A stretch of DNA of 64,000 nt, taken from positions 1-64,000 of the forward strand of contig SZPI01000054.1 in NCBI GenBank assembly GCA_030263635.1. The letters run 5' to 3'. The position numbers and the translations under genes are program-made. Under the pieces are notes generated by a model that saw only the letters and a program-made list of their open reading frames with translations, was not told the DNA's origin and did no database searches. The stretch comes from Flexicrinis sp001567485. GTDB taxonomy: Bacteria > Chloroflexota > Anaerolineae > Aggregatilineales > Phototrophicaceae. Below are positions 43,540-51,600 of this stretch, one piece after another; positions within the stretch are counted from its first letter, which is position 1, and the number at the start of each line of letters is the position of its first letter.

Positions 43540-44640
43540 ATGACGCAGTACATTGGGATCCTAACGGCGGGTGGCGACAGTCCGGGTCTGAACGCGGCGA
43601 TTCGCGGCGTGGGCAAGACGGGGCAGAACGTCTATGGCATGCAGATCATCGGGTTTCGCGATGGCTTTCGCGGCCTCATGGAGAACCGCACGGTCGCGTT
43701 AAACAGCGCGGCGCTCTCTGGAATCCTCACCATCGGCGGCACCATTCTGGGGACGAGCCGGGACAAGCCGCAGAAGATGCCGATCGGTAACAAGACGATG
43801 GACATGACCGAAGTCATGTTGGAGACGTATCGCAACCATCATCTGGACGCGCTGGTGTGTTTGGGCGGTGGAGGCACGGCCAAGAACGCGTACCATCTCA
43901 TGCAGCACGGGCTGAACATCATCACGCTGCCCAAGACGATTGACAACGACGTGGCGATGACCGACGTCACGTTCGGGTTCGACACGGCGCTGACGATTGC
44001 GACCGAGGCCATCGACCGCTTGCACAGCACCGCCCATAGTCATCACCGGATTATCGTGGTCGAGGTGATGGGTCACAACACCGGCTGGCTTGCGCTTGGG
44101 GCGGGGATCGCCGGAGGCGCCGACGTCATCTTGATTCCCGAAATCCCGTACAACATCGAACGGGTTGCCGGATCGATCCGGCAGCGCGTTCGGGAAGGCA
44201 AGGCGTTCAGCATCGTCGCGGTTTCTGAGGGCGCTGTGCCGGATGACCTGCGCGCGAAGATGGACAAAGTCCTCAAGAACGGCAAGGGTAAGAAGGCGAA
44301 GGCGGAGCTTGCCGCGTTGGAAGCCGAGCGGATGAACAGCACGCAGCGCCTGACTCAGCAGCTTGAGCAGCTCACCGGGCTGGAGTCCCGCGTGACGATC
44401 CTCGGCCATGTACAGCGCGGGGGCATTCCGTCGGCGGCGGATCGTCTGCTGGCGACCCGGCTCGGCGCAGCGTGTGCGCGTTATATCCACGAGGAGCGCT
44501 TCGGTATTATGGTCGCGGCGCGCGGTGACTCCACGGAGGCGGTGCCGCTCGAACAAGTCGTCGGCAAGCGCAAGACGGTGCCGCTGGATCATCCGTGGAT
44601 CGAGACGGCGCGCAGTCTCGGCGTCAGCCTCGGAGACTGA
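43540..44640 (+). CDS. pfkA: 6-phosphofructokinase
   Basis: Glycolytic enzyme of 366 residues that phosphorylates fructose-6-phosphate. Landmarks: ILTAGGDSPGLNAAIRG, the catalytic LPKTIDNDVAMTD, and VVEVMGHNTGWLALGAGIAG. In the nucleotide loop the usual GGDGT/S reads GGGGT (CLGGGGTAKNA), so the Mg-binding Asp (103 in E. coli) is Gly, while the next Gly, which favours ATP over pyrophosphate, is kept. Similar loops occur in one clade of bacterial PFKs as far as I recall, so the donor (ATP or PPi) is uncertain. An extra lysine-rich insert (NGKGKKAKAELAALEAER) lies near 245-265. Confidence 0.95.
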   Translation: MTQYIGILTAGGDSPGLNAAIRGVGKTGQNVYGMQIIGFRDGFRGLMENRTVALNSAALSGILTIGGTILGTSRDKPQKMPIGNKTMDMTEVMLETYRNHHLDALVCLGGGGTAKNAYHLMQHGLNIITLPKTIDNDVAMTDVTFGFDTALTIATEAIDRLHSTAHSHHRIIVVEVMGHNTGWLALGAGIAGGADVILIPEIPYNIERVAGSIRQRVREGKAFSIVAVSEGAVPDDLRAKMDKVLKNGKGKKAKAELAALEAERMNSTQRLTQQLEQLTGLESRVTILGHVQRGGIPSAADRLLATRLGAACARYIHEERFGIMVAARGDSTEAVPLEQVVGKRKTVPLDHPWIETARSLGVSLGD

Positions 44641-44650
44641 AGCACGCCGT

Positions 44651-46158
44651 CTAACCGGTCATCGCTTTGGGCCGATACTGCACCGCTTCGGCGACGTGCG
44701 CCATTTCGATGGTGTCACAGTCGGCGAGGTCGGCAATCGTGCGTGAGAGCTTCAGCACGCGGTGAAACGCCCGCGCGCTCAACTGCATGCGCTTCACCGA
44801 CAGATCGAGCAGGGCCTGCGCTTCTTTGGTCAGCGGGCAGAACTCAGCGATCTCACTGACGGTCATATCGCTGTTGGTCTGAAGTTTCGGATGATCTGCG
44901 AAGCGCTGTGACTGGCGCTGGCGTGCGCGTGTGACCCGTTCACGGATGCGGCTCGATGGCTCGGCGCGGTCACTGCCCATCATCTTCTCGTGCTCGACGC
45001 GCGGCACCGTGATGTGGATGTCGATGCGATCCATCAGCGGGCCGGACAATTTGGATTGATACCGCTGAACGATATTGGGCGAACATGTGCACGGCCGGAG
45101 TGTGTCGCCAAAATAACCGCACGGGCACGGGTTGCGCGCGCCGATCAGGATGAAGTTGGCCGGCAGGGTGATACTGTTACGCGCGCGGCTGATCGTGACC
45201 ACGCGATCTTCGACCGGCTGGCGCAGGACTTCAAGCGTCGCCTGCGGCAGTTCTGGCAGTTCGTCCAGAAACAACACGCCGCGGTGACTCAGCGTGATTT
45301 CGCCCGGCTTGGGCGGGTTGCCACCGCCGATCAAGCCGGCTTGGCTGATCGTGTGGTGGGGCGCGCGAAATGGACGCTGGCGGATCAGCGGTTGATCGGC
45401 CGAGAGCAGGTCGACTACCGAATAAATACGCGAGACGTCGAGATTCCCGGCACGGCGCGCGCCAACAAAGTCTTGCCCACGCCGGGCGAGCCGGTCATCA
45501 GCAGGTTGTGGCTGCCGGCGGCCGCGATCTCCAGCGCGCGCTTGACCTGTTCCTGCCCCTTGATGTCGGCGAAGTCCACGATGCCATCCGGCACGCTGTC
45601 GTCGTCGTTGAACGGTGTCGGCGGCGTGACCTCAAGCTGGCGCATTCCGTACATGTGCTCGACCAGCACGGCCAACGACGGCACGGCATACACGGTAAGG
45701 CCCCCGACGAGCGCGGCCTGTGGGGCGTCTTCCGGGGCGCAGTAAAGCGTCGTGATGCCGTTCTGCACGGCGGTGTAGGCCATCGGCAGCACACCTTTAA
45801 CATGCCGCACGCTGCCATCCAACGACAGTTCGCCGATGAACATCGCGTCACGGGTTGGGCCGGCGGGCATCTGATCGGTGGAGACCAGCACACCGACGGC
45901 AATTGCGAGATCATACACCGGGCCTTGCTTGGGCAGGTCGGCTGGCGAGAGGTTGACGACGAACACTTTCGGTGGGAACTGCAAGCCGCTGTTCTTGATC
46001 GCCGCGCGCACACGTTCACGGCTTTCGCGTACGCCTGCGTCGGGCAGTCCAACGATGGTGAACAAGGGGATATTGCCACGCGGGTTGAAGTCGGTCTCGA
46101 CCTCGATGATATGGCCGTCGAGACCTTCCAGCGCGCACGCCTTTACCACAGACAGCAT
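44651..46158 (-). pseudogene. comM: comM/YifB-type Mg-chelatase-like ATPase, frameshifted
   Basis: Family ComM (hexameric helicase promoting branch migration during natural transformation), split in two frames. The first piece (46158-45415) holds the Lon-protease-like domain and Walker A GSPGVGKTLLARAVPGI, then goes out of frame. The second frame resumes with LDVSRIYSVVDLLSADQPLI near 45440, followed by HHTISQAGLIGGGN, Walker B GVLFLDELPE and the C-terminal domain, ending at 44651. The nine or so residues expected after PGI (of the form LPPMTxEEA) are absent, consistent with a 28-nt deletion. Unless this is an assembly error, no full protein is made. Flanked by pfkA and the divergent ribosomal operon. 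Confidence 0.85.
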
Positions 46159-46359
46159 AACTCGGAATCCTTTGGTTCAGTGCGTGCGGCATTATAGCGA
46201 CAAATGACACACATAGATGTAGAGGAGTTACAGCGAAATCGACTGGGCGACCGGAAGGGTTTTGAGTCTAGAAATCCGGACGTACCCGGCTATAATGGGC
46301 GGGCATCTCACTATGCAGCACGCCCCGACGAACACTTGCGTAGAGGCGTCAAATTACCG

Positions 46360-46388
46360 TTTACAGCGCACAGCCGCGTGTGTATAAT
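46360..46388 (+). promoter_or_regulatory. Main promoter of alpha ribosomal operon
   Basis: TTTACA (46360-46365), a 17-base spacer and TATAAT (46383-46388), 41 bases before rpmJ. The best sigma-70 match in the window. A second TATAAT at 46291 has no matching -35. Confidence 0.85.
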
Positions 46389-46429
46389 GCTCGGCCTGTC
46401 GTGCTCGGCTTGTCTGGGGACCGTCACTC

Positions 46430-46543
46430 ATGAAGGTATCAACGTCCATTAAGGCCCGCTGCCCTAAGTGCCGCGTCATCAAGCGTCATGGCCGGGTCAT
46501 GGTTATTTGCTCGAATCCGAAGCATAAGCAGCGGCAAGGGTAA
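46430..46543 (+). CDS. rpmJ: Ribosomal protein L36
   Basis: Protein of 37 residues: starts MKVSTSIKARCPKCRVIKRH and continues with a Cys and His (ICSNPKHKQRQG) that complete the zinc ribbon of the C+ form of L36. It lies in the 50S subunit. It is the first gene of the operon, nine bases before rpsM. The gene is too short for a 60-codon cut-off and was found by reading the operon leader. Confidence 0.97.
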   Translation: MKVSTSIKARCPKCRVIKRHGRVMVICSNPKHKQRQG

Positions 46544-46552
46544 GGTTAAGCT

Positions 46553-46939
46553 ATGGCGCGTATCGAGGGTGTCGACCTTCCGCGGAATAAGCGGGTCGAA
46601 GTTGCACTCACCTATATTTTTGGGATTGGGCCGACCCGCAGCAAGCAAATTCTCGCTGCGACCGGTGTGAATCCGGACACTCGTGTGCAGGACTTGACCG
46701 AAGCAGAAGTGCAGTCGATGCGTGAGTACATCACTGGCAGCTTCGTGGTTGAGGGTGATCTGCGCCGCACGGTGTTGTCGAACATCAAGCGTTTGCAGGA
46801 GATCGGATCGTACCGGGGTCTCCGCCACCGCCGGCTGCTGCCTGTTCGCGGCCAGCGCACCCGGACAAATGCCCGCACCCGCCGGGGTGTCAAGAAGACC
46901 GTTCCGGGCCGTGGTCGCAAGAAGGGCGGCAAGAAGTAA
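46553..46939 (+). CDS. rpsM: Ribosomal protein S13
   Basis: Head protein of the 30S subunit, 128 residues. The start MARIEGVDLPRNKRVEVALT, the GIGPTRSKQIL helix-two-turn-helix and the basic tail RTRTNARTRRGVKKTVPGRG are diagnostic. It follows rpmJ as in nearly all bacteria. Two stem-loops follow its stop before rpsK. Confidence 0.98.
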   Translation: MARIEGVDLPRNKRVEVALTYIFGIGPTRSKQILAATGVNPDTRVQDLTEAEVQSMREYITGSFVVEGDLRRTVLSNIKRLQEIGSYRGLRHRRLLPVRGQRTRTNARTRRGVKKTVPGRGRKKGGKK

Positions 46940-46954
46940 CCGGCGTTTGAGCTG

Positions 46955-46990
46955 AGACTGCGCGGCGGGTCTCCCGTGTTAGCGCAGTCT
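46955..46990 (+). promoter_or_regulatory. Stem-loop between rpsM and rpsK (first)
   Basis: Perfect 9-bp stem AGACTGCGC / GCGCAGTCT (46955-46963 and 46982-46990) with an 18-base GC-rich loop and no T-run. It may be an RNA regulatory element or a processing site. Confidence 0.5.
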
Positions 46991-47011
46991 GTGTCTATCC
47001 GTTCTCATGCT

Positions 47012-47041
47012 GATGCGCCCTCGGACATGACAGGGCGCATC
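47012..47041 (+). promoter_or_regulatory. Stem-loop between rpsM and rpsK (second)
   Basis: Perfect 10-bp stem GATGCGCCCT / AGGGCGCATC (47012-47021 and 47032-47041) with a 10-base loop, 28 bases before the rpsK start. No T-run. With the first stem-loop it fills the unusually long 130-base gap. Confidence 0.5.
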
Positions 47042-47069
47042 GTGGCGTAATACCCTTTCTGGAGGAAGT

Positions 47070-47474
47070 ATGGCACGCGGGAAACAGGGGGCCAGCAGCC
47101 GTAAGGTGACCAAGAAGGTCGTCAAGAACATCCCTTACGGTCAGGCTCACATCTTTGCCACATTCAACAATACGATCGTGTCGATGACCGATCAATCGGG
47201 CAACGTGGTGGCTTGGGCGAGCGCTGGCACTTCCGGATTCACCGGCAGCCGCAAGAGCACCCCATATGCGGCGCGGCTTGCGGCGCAGGCGGCTGCCGAT
47301 TCGGCCGCGGGCCACGGCATGAAGGAAGTCGATGTGTTCGTCAAAGGCCCCGGCCCCGGCCGCGAGTCGGCCATTCGCGCCATTCAGGCCAGCGGCTTGA
47401 AGGTGCGGTCGATCACCGATCAGACTCCGGTGCCGCACAATGGTGTACGTCCTCCGAAGAAGCGCCGCGTCTAA
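47070..47474 (+). CDS. rpsK: Ribosomal protein S11
   Basis: 30S platform protein, 134 residues. Characteristic text: AHIFATFNNTIVSMTDQSGN, GFTGSRKSTPYAARLAAQAA, GPGPGRESAIRAIQASGLKV and the C-terminal DQTPVPHNGVRPPKKRRV. GGAGGAAGT precedes the ATG. In most bacteria rpsD comes next; here rpoA follows directly. Confidence 0.98.
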   Translation: MARGKQGASSRKVTKKVVKNIPYGQAHIFATFNNTIVSMTDQSGNVVAWASAGTSGFTGSRKSTPYAARLAAQAAADSAAGHGMKEVDVFVKGPGPGRESAIRAIQASGLKVRSITDQTPVPHNGVRPPKKRRV

Positions 47475-47525
47475 GCTGCTGCTTCCGTTGGGTTACGCGT
47501 TTCTATGTTCAAGGAGGACACCGGC

Positions 47526-48512
47526 GTGAATCTGACCCAAATGGTCTTGCCGCATAAGGTCGAGAGCGACGCGGCAACGCGCAATTATGGTCGCTTCGTC
47601 ATCAGCCCGCTCGAAAAGGGTTTCGGTCTGACGTTGGGCAACGCCCTGCGCCGTGTTCTCCTGTCGTCGTTGCAGGGCGCAGCAGTGACCAGCATCCGAG
47701 TCAGCGACGTGCATCACGAATTCTCCGCGATCCCTGATGTTCGCGAAGACATGACACAGCTGATCTTGCAGGTCAAGCAGCTTCGTGTGAAGCTCGACGG
47801 CGAAACCGCCCGGCTCCGGTTGGAACATCGTGGGGAAGGCATTGTAACGGCGGCCGACATCCGCTGCCCGCCTGAAGTGCAGATTATCAACAGCGACTTG
47901 TACCTGTTCACTGTTGACTCCCCGAACGCACACCTCGAAATGGAATTCGAAGTGCGCGCGGGCCGTGGCTTCAGTCCGGCGGAGGAGCGCGGCCGGCTCC
48001 CGATTGGCGAACTGCCGGTCGATGCCATCTTCAGCCCGGTCAAGCGCGTTAAGTTCGAGGTCGAACCGGCCCGTGTCAACAACCTGACCAACTACGACCG
48101 GCTGATTCTCGAAATTTGGACGGACGGCACAATCCGCCCGCAGGATGCACTGGCGCAGTCTGCGCAGATCTTGATGCGCCACTTGTCGGTCATCGGCGGG
48201 ATGGATCCGACGTTCGACCAGTACACGCAGTTCGAGGCGTACGACGAAGCCCGCGAACCGATGCAGAACAGCAAGCGCTCGCAGCTGCACGACAAGATGA
48301 TTGAGGAACTTGACTTGAGCGTTCGCGTGTTCAACTCGCTCAAGCGCACGGGCATCACGACCATCGGCGATGTGCTGGAGATGCTCGATCGCGGATCCGA
48401 CGCGATGCTCGCGATCCGCAACTTTGGTGAGAAGTCGCTCGATGAGCTGGTCGAGAAGCTCCGCGAAAAGGGATACCTGCCATCGGAGCAGACCGAGGGC
48501 GAGTCCGAGTAA
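47526..48512 (+). CDS. rpoA: RNA polymerase alpha subunit
   Basis: Assembly platform of RNA polymerase, 328 residues. The N-terminal dimerisation domain (PLEKGFGLTLGNALRRVLLS, SSLQGAAVTSIRVSDVHHEF) is followed by a linker and the C-terminal DNA-binding domain (LSVRVFNSLKRTGITTIGDV, AIRNFGEKSLDELVEKLREK). GTG 47526 was chosen because AAGGAGG at 47511-47517 is ideally spaced for it; an in-frame ATG at 47505 lies before that site. rplQ follows 26 bases later. Confidence 0.97.
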   Translation: MNLTQMVLPHKVESDAATRNYGRFVISPLEKGFGLTLGNALRRVLLSSLQGAAVTSIRVSDVHHEFSAIPDVREDMTQLILQVKQLRVKLDGETARLRLEHRGEGIVTAADIRCPPEVQIINSDLYLFTVDSPNAHLEMEFEVRAGRGFSPAEERGRLPIGELPVDAIFSPVKRVKFEVEPARVNNLTNYDRLILEIWTDGTIRPQDALAQSAQILMRHLSVIGGMDPTFDQYTQFEAYDEAREPMQNSKRSQLHDKMIEELDLSVRVFNSLKRTGITTIGDVLEMLDRGSDAMLAIRNFGEKSLDELVEKLREKGYLPSEQTEGESE

Positions 48513-48538
48513 CACGTTAGGGACGGCGAGGAAGAATC

Positions 48539-48946
48539 ATGCGTCACCACATGGCAGGAAAACGACTGGGCCGCGACACCGGGCATCGAAAGGCACTGCG
48601 CCTGAACTTGACCCGTGCGCTGCTCACCCACGAACGGATTGAGACCACGCTGGCGAAGGCGCAGTTCGTGCGCGCCAACGTCGAGCGGACGATCACGCTG
48701 GCGAAGCGTGGTTTAGCCAAGGCGGAAGCCAGCCAGCGGCCCGAGGCCGGCGTGCATGCGCGCCGCTTGGTCGCCAGCCGGCTCGGCAACGACCGTGAGA
48801 TCGTGCAGAAGGTGTTTGATGAGCTTGCGCCGCGTTATGCAGATCGTCCGGGCGGCTATACCCGGATGTTCAAGCTGGGGCCGCGCAAGGGCGACAACGC
48901 CGAAATGGTGCTGATCGAGCTGGTCGACCGCGGGGCCGGCGCGTAA
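48539..48946 (+). CDS. rplQ: Ribosomal protein L17
   Basis: 50S protein of 135 residues near the peptide tunnel exit. The start MRHHMAGKRLGRDTGHRKAL and the segment LTRALLTHERIETTLAKAQF are typical, as is the C-terminal RMFKLGPRKGDNAEMVLIEL. truA follows 5 bases after its stop. Confidence 0.97.
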   Translation: MRHHMAGKRLGRDTGHRKALRLNLTRALLTHERIETTLAKAQFVRANVERTITLAKRGLAKAEASQRPEAGVHARRLVASRLGNDREIVQKVFDELAPRYADRPGGYTRMFKLGPRKGDNAEMVLIELVDRGAGA

Positions 48947-48951
48947 GATCG

Positions 48952-49701
48952 GTGCGTTATCGCGCGACCGTCGCCTATGACGGGAGGGCATATTGGGGGT
49001 TTCAGCGGCAAGCTGGAGATGCACCCACCGTGCAGGGCGCGATCGAACGGGCGCTGGAGCAGATTACCGGCACGCACACCCCGGTGATCGGCGCAGGACG
49101 AACAGACAGCGGTGTGCATGCGACGGGGCAGGTGATCGCCTTCGACGCGGAATGGGCCTACAAGCCTGAGACCTTAACAAAGGCGCTTAACGCCACACTC
49201 CCGACGGACATCAGCGTCCGCGACGTGTGCGAACACCCCGGCTTTCATCCGCGTTTCGATGCGCGGAGCCGGTGTTACCGCTACACGGTGCACGCCGCCG
49301 CCGTGCGCGATCCCTTGCTGTGGGGCCGCGTTTGGTGGCTGCCAAAGGCGTTGGATGTCGAGGCGATGCAAGCCTGTGCGGCCAGCGTGATCGGCACGCA
49401 TGACTTCGCGACGTTCGGACGCCCGCCGCAAGGCGACAACACGGTACGCACCGTGTTCGCCTCGCAGTGGAGCCACCGCGCAGCGCCGATCGCCGGGGAG
49501 TTGTACGTTTACGAGGTTGAGGCCAACGCGTTTTTGCACCACATGGTGCGGCGATTGGTAGGCATGATGGTCGATGCCGGGCGGGGATGGCTCAGCCCGG
49601 AGATGTTTCAAGACAAGATGCGCGCGGCAGACCTGAACCTTGCGCAGCGGACAGCACCACCGCATGGACTCGTCCTTGAGGCGGTGCGTTATGACGACTA
49701 G
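48952..49701 (+). CDS. truA: tRNA pseudouridine synthase A
   Basis: Makes pseudouridine at positions 38-40 of tRNA anticodon arms; 249 residues, GTG start at 48952. The catalytic Asp is in GAGRTDSGVHATGQV; RYRATVAYDGRAYWGFQRQA and HHMVRRLVGMMVDAGRGWLS are typical. It is often found between rplQ and rplM, as here, so the order of this ribosomal operon is conventional in this part. Confidence 0.97.
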   Translation: MRYRATVAYDGRAYWGFQRQAGDAPTVQGAIERALEQITGTHTPVIGAGRTDSGVHATGQVIAFDAEWAYKPETLTKALNATLPTDISVRDVCEHPGFHPRFDARSRCYRYTVHAAAVRDPLLWGRVWWLPKALDVEAMQACAASVIGTHDFATFGRPPQGDNTVRTVFASQWSHRAAPIAGELYVYEVEANAFLHHMVRRLVGMMVDAGRGWLSPEMFQDKMRAADLNLAQRTAPPHGLVLEAVRYDD

Positions 49702-49759
49702 AATATCGGGTCATTCAGTAGGAAGCGGTGAGGCGCTCGAAGCCCACCCGGAGGTAACG

Positions 49760-50191
49760 ATGAGAGTCAAGACGTTTGTAACCACCCCGGCGGATGTCGA
49801 GCGCCGTTGGTGGGTCGTCGATGCGGAAGGGCAGACCTTGGGCCGCCTCGCGACGAAAATTGCTGCTGTCCTGCGCGGTAAGCACAAGCCGATCTTCACG
49901 CCGAACCTCGACACCGGCGACTACGTGATCGTGATCAATTGTGACAAGATCGCCGTGACCGGCAACCGTCTCGAAGACAAGATGTACTACGACTATTCCG
50001 GCTACTTCGGTGGCATGAAGAAGGAACGGTTGAAGGACAAGCTGGCCCGTCAGCCTGAACGGGTCGTGGAGTTGGCCGTCAAGGGCATGCTGCCGAAAGG
50101 CCCGCTCGGCCGTTCGATGGCGAAGAAGTTGAAGGCGTATGCCGGCCCGGATCATCCGCACGCCGGGCAAAACCCCGAAGTGCTGAAGTAG
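49760..50191 (+). CDS. rplM: Ribosomal protein L13
   Basis: 50S protein of 143 residues. Landmarks: RWWVVDAEGQTLGRLATKIA, VLRGKHKPIFTPNLDTGDYV and KGMLPKGPLGRSMAKKLKAY. ATG 49760 has GGAGG ahead and similarity starts there; the frame extends upstream into truA. rpsI follows 13 bases after. Confidence 0.98.
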   Translation: MRVKTFVTTPADVERRWWVVDAEGQTLGRLATKIAAVLRGKHKPIFTPNLDTGDYVIVINCDKIAVTGNRLEDKMYYDYSGYFGGMKKERLKDKLARQPERVVELAVKGMLPKGPLGRSMAKKLKAYAGPDHPHAGQNPEVLK

Positions 50192-50204
50192 GAGAACGGG
50201 CAAA

Positions 50205-50600
50205 ATGGCTTCTCAGTATTATGAAGGTATCGGCCGCCGCAAGGCTGCTTCCGCACGTGTCCGCATTTATCCCGGCGGCACGGGCAACTACGTCGTGAAC
50301 GAGCGTGATGCGTCGGAATACCTGACTCGTCCGGGCGACATCGAGATCAGCCTTGAGCCGCTGCGGGTCGTTGGTCAGGAAGGCAACTACGACATCTCCG
50401 TTCACGTATACGGCGGCGGCGTGTCGGGCCAGCGCGATGCGATCCGGCTCGGTGTGGCGCGCGCGCTGCTTGAGGTCGATGCGGAGTTCCGCGGCCAGCT
50501 CAAGCCGGCCAAGCTGCTCACACGCGATGCCCGCGTGAAGGAGCGCAAGAAGCCGGGTCTCAAGCGTGCCCGTAAGGCGCCGACCTACACCAAGCGTTAA
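50205..50600 (+). CDS. rpsI: Ribosomal protein S9
   Basis: 30S protein of 131 residues whose C-terminal tail reaches the P-site tRNA. Landmarks: YYEGIGRRKAASARVRIYPG, GGGVSGQRDAIRLGVARALL and the basic tail KPGLKRARKAPTYTKR. Last gene of the operon, followed by a rho-independent terminator. Confidence 0.98.
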   Translation: MASQYYEGIGRRKAASARVRIYPGGTGNYVVNERDASEYLTRPGDIEISLEPLRVVGQEGNYDISVHVYGGGVSGQRDAIRLGVARALLEVDAEFRGQLKPAKLLTRDARVKERKKPGLKRARKAPTYTKR

Positions 50601-50630
50601 GCTCGCGCGGGCGGGTTGATGCGATTTCAG

Positions 50631-50663
50631 ACAGGCAAGGTCGAACCGATCTTGCCTGTTTTG
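50631..50663 (+). terminator. Rho-independent terminator of ribosomal operon
   Basis: Stem ACAGGCAAG / CTTGCCTGT (50631-50639 and 50651-50659), followed by TTTT. It lies 31 bases after the rpsI stop. Confidence 0.85.
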
Positions 50664-50697
50664 CGTACTATCAGAGTGCACGAAAGCGAGTCAAGCC

Positions 50698-51483
50698 ATG
50701 TCACTTCTGCCGCCGATGAGCCGGGTTTTGGCCCGAAAGCCGGCGCTCACGTTCGCGGATGGGATTACGACGCGCGGCCATCTGGGTATACCGACTTATG
50801 AGGCGACCATTCGGCAGTTCGACGCCTATCTCGACGCGATACGCAGCCGCGGCCTCGCGATCACGACACTGGCCGCTGACGACCGGTATCCAGACGGCCA
50901 CTATACCGAAGATACCGCCGTCCTCTTCGGCGATACGGCGTTCATCTGTCGCCCTGCATTGGCAAACCGGCGCGGCGAAGAGGCGGCTGTCGCCGAAGCT
51001 CTGGCAGGCCTGAACATCATACGCGCCGTCGGCGACGACGTGGCGATTGAAGGGGGCGACGTCCTGTTCTGCGCTGACCGCGTCCTGATCGGCCTGAGCC
51101 GGCGGACGAATCGCGCGGGCGCGGATCAGCTCGCGGCGGCGATCCGCAGCACGCTCGGGCCGGTGCGGATCGACTATGTACCGGTCGAAAATGTGCTGCA
51201 CCTCAAGACCGGCCTGACGGAACTTGCGCCCGGTATCCTGCTGCACGATCCGGCCATGAAGCTGTCTGAACCGATCCCATCCGTCCAGATCGTCACGCTG
51301 CCGCCGGATGAGGGGTATGCGGCGTCGGTGCTTCCGATTGACGACGAGACGATCCTGATCGCGAAGGGATATCCCGCCGTACAGGCGCTCGCGGAACAGC
51401 ACTATGCCAACGTGATCGCGCTGGAAATGTCCGAATTCGAGAAGATGGACGGTGGGCTGACCTGCCTTTCGCTGCGATACTAG
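50698..51483 (+). CDS. Dimethylarginine dimethylaminohydrolase-like amidinohydrolase
   Basis: Guanidine-modifying enzyme of the DDAH/arginine deiminase superfamily, 261 residues. DDAH turns methylated arginine into citrulline and methylamine. The conserved text includes YTEDTAVLFGDTAFICRP (catalytic acid pair), the His in ENVLHLKTGLTELAPG near 166 and the nucleophilic Cys in MDGGLTCLSLRY near 256. All core residues appear present. Substrate could also be another guanidino compound. It is independent of the ribosomal operon (terminator between) and lies 117 bases before mazG. Confidence 0.88.
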   Translation: MSLLPPMSRVLARKPALTFADGITTRGHLGIPTYEATIRQFDAYLDAIRSRGLAITTLAADDRYPDGHYTEDTAVLFGDTAFICRPALANRRGEEAAVAEALAGLNIIRAVGDDVAIEGGDVLFCADRVLIGLSRRTNRAGADQLAAAIRSTLGPVRIDYVPVENVLHLKTGLTELAPGILLHDPAMKLSEPIPSVQIVTLPPDEGYAASVLPIDDETILIAKGYPAVQALAEQHYANVIALEMSEFEKMDGGLTCLSLRY

Positions 51484-51600
51484 ATGAAATGGGACAAGTG
51501 CTGAGAAGCGGGCGGATACGTCGCGGATTTCCGGGCGTTGACCGACGGCCTCAACCAGCAGAACACCGATCCAGATGAGCCTGTGAGGCAGAGACGATCC

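Noticed and set aside
44651..46158. comM working as two separate polypeptides
   Set aside because: Walker A and Walker B are on different pieces, the linker between them is lost, and the second frame has no ribosome site.
46291..46296. TATAAT box as a second promoter of the ribosomal operon
   Set aside because: No -35 at 16-18 bases; the box at 46383 has a full partner and better position.
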